From Micropterus salmoides (lineage: Eukaryota > Chordata > Actinopteri > Centrarchiformes > Centrarchidae): 64,000 nucleotides of DNA. The stretch is from contig NW_024044681.1 of the NCBI RefSeq assembly GCF_014851395.1, forward strand, positions 20,724,992-20,788,991, in the 5' to 3' direction. Positions 59,570 through 64,000 of this stretch are shown here, piece by piece. Below the pieces are notes generated by a model, which was given only the letters and a program-made list of their open reading frames with translations, did no database searches and was not told where the DNA came from. Numbering within the stretch: the first letter of the stretch is position 1; every line of letters begins with the position of its first letter. The translations under genes and the position numbers were made by a program.

Positions 59570-61204
59570 CAGTGGGTACAGAAAGTATTCAGACCCCTTT
59601 AAATTTTTCACTCTTTGTTTCATTGCAGCCATTTTCCAAAAATCAAAAAAGTTCATTTTATTTCTCAGTAATGTACACTCAGCACCCCATCTTGACAGAA
59701 AAAAACAGAAATGTAGAAATTTTTGCAAATTTATTAAAAAAGAAAAACTGAAATATCACATGGTCATAAGTATTCAGACCCTTTGCTCTGTATTTAGTAG
59801 AAGCACCCTTTTGATCTAATACAGCCATGAGTCGTTTTGGGAAAGATGCAACAAGTTTTTCACATCTGGATTTGGGTATCCTCTGCCATTCCTCCTTGCA
59901 GATCCTCTCCAGTTCTGTCAGGTTGGATGGTAAACGTTGGTGGACAGCCATTTTCAGGTCTCTCCAGAGATGCTCAATTGGGTTTAAGTCAGGGCTCTGG
60001 CTGGGCCATTCAAGAACAGCCACGGAGTTGTTGTGAAGCCACTCCTTCGTTATTTTAGCGGTGTGCTTAGGGTCATTGTCTTGTTGGAAGGTAAACCTTC
60101 GGCCCAGTCTGAGGTCCAGAGCACTCTGGAAAAGGTTTTCGTCCAGGATATCCCTGTACTTGGCCGCATTCATCTTTCCCTCGATTGCAACCAGTCGTCC
60201 TGTCCCTGCAGCTGAAAGACACCCCCACAGCATGATGCTGCCACCACCATGCTTCACTGTTGAGACTGTATTGGACAGGTGATGAGCAGTGCCTGGTTTT
60301 CTCCACACATACCGCTTAGAATTAAGGCCAAAAAGTTCTATCTTGGTCTCATCAGACCAGAGGATCTTATTTATCACCATCTTGGAGTCCTTCAGGTGTT
60401 TTTTAGCAAACTCCATGCGGGCTTTCATGTGTCTTGCACTGAGGAGAGGCTTCCGTCGGGCCACTCTGCCATAAAGCCCCGACTGGTGGATTGCTGCAGT
60501 GATGGTTGACTTACTACAACTTTCTCCCATCTCCCGACTGCATCTCTGGAGCTCAGCCACAGTGACCTTTGGGTTCTTCTTTACCTCTCTCACCAAGGCT
60601 CTTCTCCCCCGATAGCTCAGTTTGGCCGGACGGCCAGCTCTAGGAAGGGTTCTGGTCGTCCCAAACGTCTTCCATTTGAGGATTATGGAGGCCACTGTGC
60701 TCTTAGGAACCTTAAGTGCAGCAGAAATGTTTTTGTAACCTTGGCCAGATCTGTGCCTTGCCACAATTCTGTCTCTGAGCTCTTCAGGCAGTTCCTTTGA
60801 CCTCATGATTCTCATTTGCTCTGACATGCACTGTGAGCTGTAAGGTCTTATATAGACAGGTGTGTGGCTTTCCTAATCAAGTCCAATCAGTATAATCAAA
60901 CACAGCTGGACTCAAATGAAGGTGTAGAACCATCTCAAGGATGATCAGAAGAAATAGACAGCACCTGAGTTAAATATGAGTGTCACGGCAAAGGGTCTGA
61001 ATACTTATGACCATGTGATATTTCAGTTTTTCTTTTTTAATAAATTTGCAAAAATTTCTACATTTCTGTTTTTTTCTGTCAAGATGGGGTGCTGAGTGTA
61101 CATTACTGAGAAATAAAATGAACTTTTTTGATTTTTGGAAAATGGCTGCAATGAAACAAAGAGTGAAAAATTTAAAGGGGTCTGAATACTTTCCGTACCC
61201 ACTG
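59570..61204 (-). mobile_element. Full-length Tc1/mariner transposon, 1635 bp
   Basis: Terminal inverted repeats are 59570-59786 and 60988-61204, 217 bp each. I find one mismatch, at the eleventh base (CAGTGGGTACAGAAAG versus CAGTGGGTACGGAAAG). TA flanks both sides (59568-59569 and 61205-61206). Copy A has one TA at 24085-24086 in matching sequence (GAGCATTATAAAA), an empty site. Inside is one open transposase frame on the minus strand. Near-identical repeats and an open frame indicate a very recent insertion. Confidence 0.95.
59679..60827 (-). CDS. Tc1-family transposase, open frame of 382 codons
   Basis: It catalyses cut-and-paste transposition into TA sites. Residues about 11-60 form the first helix-turn-helix (LPEELRDRIVARHRSGQG, KNISAALKVPKSTVASIILK). 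GRPAKLS at 66-71 is the AT-hook-like linker, followed by a second helix-turn-helix. The catalytic triad is D159 (WSDETK), D250 (FQQDND) and E285 (LNPIEHLW), with 34 residues between the last two (DD34E). A glycine-rich box (KHGGGSIMLWG) lies at 192-202. No stop or frameshift is seen. The usual end is near residue 346; here the frame runs about 35 codons into the terminal repeat before a stop, which may be normal for this family or a lost stop. Confidence 0.93.
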   Translation of the reverse strand: MSEQMRIMRSKELPEELRDRIVARHRSGQGYKNISAALKVPKSTVASIILKWKTFGTTRTLPRAGRPAKLSYRGRRALVREVKKNPKVTVAELQRCSREMGESCSKSTITAAIHQSGLYGRVARRKPLLSARHMKARMEFAKKHLKDSKMVINKILWSDETKIELFGLNSKRYVWRKPGTAHHLSNTVSTVKHGGGSIMLWGCLSAAGTGRLVAIEGKMNAAKYRDILDENLFQSALDLRLGRRFTFQQDNDPKHTAKITKEWLHNNSVAVLEWPSQSPDLNPIEHLWRDLKMAVHQRLPSNLTELERICKEEWQRIPKSRCEKLVASFPKRLMAVLDQKGASTKYRAKGLNTYDHVIFQFFFFNKFAKISTFLFFSVKMGC

Positions 61205-61311
61205 TAATGCTCTATGTCCTGGGTACTGCTGTCCTTGACCCGTTTGACTTGTTTGACTTGTTACTGTGGCCAAAAAACAAGTGCTTTAGAATTCTTTCAT
61301 TTTCAATATCA

Positions 61312-62890
61312 GAATCAGAATGTGTATATATTAGGAATTTGATTCTGGATTGTACATTGCTCATGATGTGCTTACAAAAATACAAAATCACAATAATAAA
61401 AATAAAATAAAATCAGACACAGACCGTGTAGACAACACAATATACACACTCTGAACAAAAACAATATAGACATTGACAAATAGGGCAATGAAGCATAGTG
61501 CAAAGGATGCTGGAATAAATAAGTATAAGTATTTTATGCAGGAGTTATGACTTGAGGTAGGTGGATTTGGTATACAGTATCTACAATATGTCAATATAAC
61601 AGTATGAACAGCACTGAAATAGAGAACTGTGAATAAAATAATAAGTGTTAGCCAGTAAACAGGTGGCTGATTAGAGGCAGAGTTACTGGGTTATTGCACA
61701 GGAATTGTTCTGACATCATGAATCAAAAATCAGCTGTTCATCAGAGTGATGGCTTGTGGGAAGAAGCTGTTCCTGAGTCTGTTGGTTTTGGCGTACAGTG
61801 CTCTGTAGCGCCTACCAGAGGTCAGAAGCTGGAACAGGTTGTGTCCGAGGTGAGATAGATCTGCAGTGATGTTCCCTGGAAATGTATAAGTCCTGAATGG
61901 AGGGCAGGTTGGCACTGATGATGTTTTCTGCAGTCCTGACTGCGTTGTAGTCTGTCCTTGTCCTTTTTGGTGGCAGATCCAAACCAGACAGTGACAGTGG
62001 ACTAAATGATGGCTGTGTAAAAGTGGATCAGCAGCTCCTTAGGCAGGTTGAGCTTCCTGAGCTGACGCAGTAAGTGCATCCTCTGCTGGGCCTTTTTGAT
62101 GATGGTGTCCGTGTTGGGCTCCAACTTCAGGTCCTGGGAAATAGTGGATCCCAGAAACCTGAAGGATTTCACAGCAGACACAGGGCTGTTGAGTAAGGTG
62201 ATGGGGGGCAGAGTGGGAGGGCTCCTCCTGAAGTCCACCATCATCTCCACAGTTTTGAGCGTGTTAAGCTCCAGGTTGTTCTGACCGCACCAGAGAGCCA
62301 GCTGATCAACCTCCCGACTCATCACCGTCCGTTGTTGTTGATGACTGTTGTGTCATCAGCAAACTTCAGGAGTTTGACAGATGGGTCTCTAGAGGTGCAG
62401 TCGTTGGTGTAGAGGGAGAAGAGCAGTGGGGAGAGCACACTTCATGACTCCAGATGTCAGGGCGACAGGTCTGTAGTCATTCAGTCCAGAGATGGAGGGT
62501 TTTTTGGGGACCGGGATGATTGAGGAGCGTTTGAAGCAGGAGGGAACTTCACACATCTCCAGTGATCTGTTAATTATGTGTGAAGATTGGGGCCAGCTGG
62601 TCTGCACAGATTTTCAGGCAGGATGGAGAGACACCGTCGGGGCCAGGAGCCTTCCTGATCTTCATAAAGGGGGAAGGTGACCGTTTGAAGATGGTGTTGG
62701 ACCGGAGGTGTGACTGTGGGTTTTTCAAACCTATAAAAACCATTCAGCTCGTCTGCCAGTTGCTGAGTACCAGCAGTGTTGGGGGATGGTCTCCTGTAGT
62801 TAGTGAATAAAAAGGTTGACAGTTTATAAGTAATGTCTCTAAGTGAGGGATGCATGATTTTTCCAACACTGTGACATCTGTGCACCAACC
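61312..62890 (-). mobile_element. LINE, 5'-truncated and internally deleted
   Basis: On the minus strand, 62888-62574 and 62607-62389 carry the region before RT (MCEVPSCFKRSSIIPVPKKP, LNDYRPVALTSGVMK). The frame then jumps to LSPLLFSLYTNDCTS and LLKFADDTTVI (FADD) near 62430-62350, so the central RT fingers and palm are deleted. 62325-62002 has NNLELNTLKTVEMMVDFRR and FRFLGSTISQDLKLEPNTD, and 61915-61730 has FQLLTSGRRYRALYAKT and NSFFPQAITLMNS. A 3' UTR of about 400 bp ends near 61312 with 'acacattctgattctgatat'. A CR1/L2/Rex1-group LINE fits best. Confidence 0.82.
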
Positions 62891-63290
62891 TTCGCTTATA
62901 TAGAAACAGAGTGCGCCTCCCCTTGTTTTTCCCGTGAGCTCCCTTTCGCGATCCGCGCGATGAGATTAAATCCCGGTAGGTGAACAGCGCTGCCAGGTGT
63001 CGTGCCGAAAAGTGATGGTCCGCCGAAAATCGATTGCCGCCTACGAGAGCGCGCGCAGTGTGTTAAAGCTGTAGGCTATGGCCCAGTCTCTTTAACACAC
63101 AGGTGCAGCTCAATGTGCTCTACAAAAAAGCCTCATGGACCATTAAGGTCCGCCAATAAAAGCATGTCGATATCTTAATAAATACATAAAATAAATAATC
63201 AAAAATCAAGATGGAAGATTTGAAAAAGACCATTTAAAATTCTACACTTTTTAAAACTGCGTTCAATTGACAGTTCAGTAGCTGGGTGTG
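62891..63290. other. GC-richer spacer and AT-rich flank, no gene
   Basis: 62920-63060 is CpG-rich ('cgcgatccgcgcgatgagat') and may be the old 5' region of a LINE or another DNA repeat. The rest shows nothing recognisable. Confidence 0.35.
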
Positions 63291-63475
63291 CTGTCCTCTA
63301 TTGAAGCTGTCATTCTATTGTATTGTAGCAGATAGTTGTCATACTGTACCATAAGCTGCCGTTGACAGGTACTTTAGCTGCAAAACTGGTTTCTCACAAA
63401 AACATGGGAAATGAAAATAAGATTCCAGCATTCACGTACAAGACAACTTGTTAAACACGACCAGCAAAGTAATCA
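63290..63475. repeat. Copy of the vwa7-flank repeat
   Basis: 'gtcatactgtaccataagct' and 'gcaaaactggtttctcacaa' match 57290-57350 in the same orientation and 19125-19185 inverted. Confidence 0.6.
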
Positions 63476-63489
63476 TTCTACCTCGGACA

Positions 63490-64000
63490 TGAAGTAATAA
63501 AAATTATGCTGTGATCCACAGTATCAAAGATGGACTAAGATCCAACAGCACCAGAACAGAGCATTCAACTAACAACTATTAGCTATCAGTGTGGGAAGAC
63601 AGCACTGCACTTGGGTCAAAAGCTACAGAAAACTTCTCAGCTGAGAGGAAATTAATGTGTTTGGCGGTATCGCTCTGTTCTGGGATATGGGACAAGGCAG
63701 GTAGAGCACAACTCTCTGGCCTTCCACGTGCCTACATGGAAAAGCCATAAGGCAGGGGGAGCACCTACCTGCCCATCCATGTGCATACACTGAAAGCCAG
63801 AGGCAGAGAGAGATGGCTGCTATCAGCTGATGTGCTGGGATTGTAAGGTGAGATTGACTTCATTAACTGGCTGAACTAATGCTATGCTTGATTTATGGTC
63901 AGCTCCTCAGAGCAAATAGAGTCAATATTTAAACCAAGAGTAAAAACAAGGTCTAAGGTATAACCCTTAATGTTCATCGATTAAAGTCACCAACAATAAT
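63490..64000 (-). mobile_element. L2-like LINE fragments at the right edge
   Basis: 63510-63580 resembles, in nucleotide sequence, the 'atgatcaatggtgtcaaagg' and 'cagcacttaaatccagcaaa' RT region of LINE copy 1. 63930-64000 ('gtaaaaacaaggtctaaggt', 'aaagtcaccaacaataat') resembles its endonuclease region near 16235-16380. Both are strongly decayed and separated by 300 bp of unclear sequence. Confidence 0.45.

Noticed and set aside
59827..60509. Plus-strand frames of 60-77 codons inside the Tc1 element
   Set aside because: They are antisense to the intact transposase.

Overview
The window is animal nuclear DNA, almost certainly from a ray-finned (teleost) fish. It has short exons in long AT-rich introns, GT-AG splice sites, AATAAA poly(A) signals and many (CA)n tracts. 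It also holds a typical fish mix of transposons: Tc1/mariner, DIRS tyrosine-recombinase retroelements, L2/CR1-like LINEs with an esterase ORF1, MITEs and a solo LTR. No prokaryotic features, tRNA, rRNA or CRISPR arrays were recognised.

Layout. (1) 1-11.1 kb, + strand: the last ten coding exons of a type I coronin, most like coro6, running off the left edge. (2) 11.1-14.3 kb: its 3' flank and a 691-bp MITE with TTAA target duplications. (3) 14.3-24.0 kb: two LINEs (minus, then plus), each broken by a further insertion, and a nearly perfect 761-bp tandem duplication. (4) 24.7-29.1 kb, + strand: a six-exon gene with an intact 312-codon reading frame. It is related to the N-terminal part of vertebrate VWA7 but has no von Willebrand A domain and ends in a short hydrophobic tail. 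(5) 30-50 kb: a transposon-rich spacer with a 44-bp minisatellite, two broken DIRS elements, a SAMD3-like gene fragment inside an inverted-repeat element, a solo LTR and another LINE. (6) 50.0-53.0 kb and 57.7-58.6 kb, both minus strand: two more vwa7-like copies, both pseudogenes. (7) 53.5-55.7 kb and 59.6-61.2 kb: DNA transposons inserted upstream of these two copies. The second is a full-length Tc1 element with an open transposase frame and 217-bp terminal repeats that differ at one base. (8) 61.3-64 kb: LINE fragments.

The main story is the vwa7-like locus. It exists as one intact copy and two inverted, degraded copies about 20-30 kb away. The intact and broken copies align exon by exon, so each later transposon insertion can be checked against an empty site in a sister copy. 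That comparison gives target-site duplications for four elements: TA for two, GATAAT for one and GGGAACAT for one.

Coordinates of exons, target duplications and terminal repeats were read base by base. Boundaries of old repeats are approximate. Family names rest on recognised protein or terminal motifs, not on a database search.
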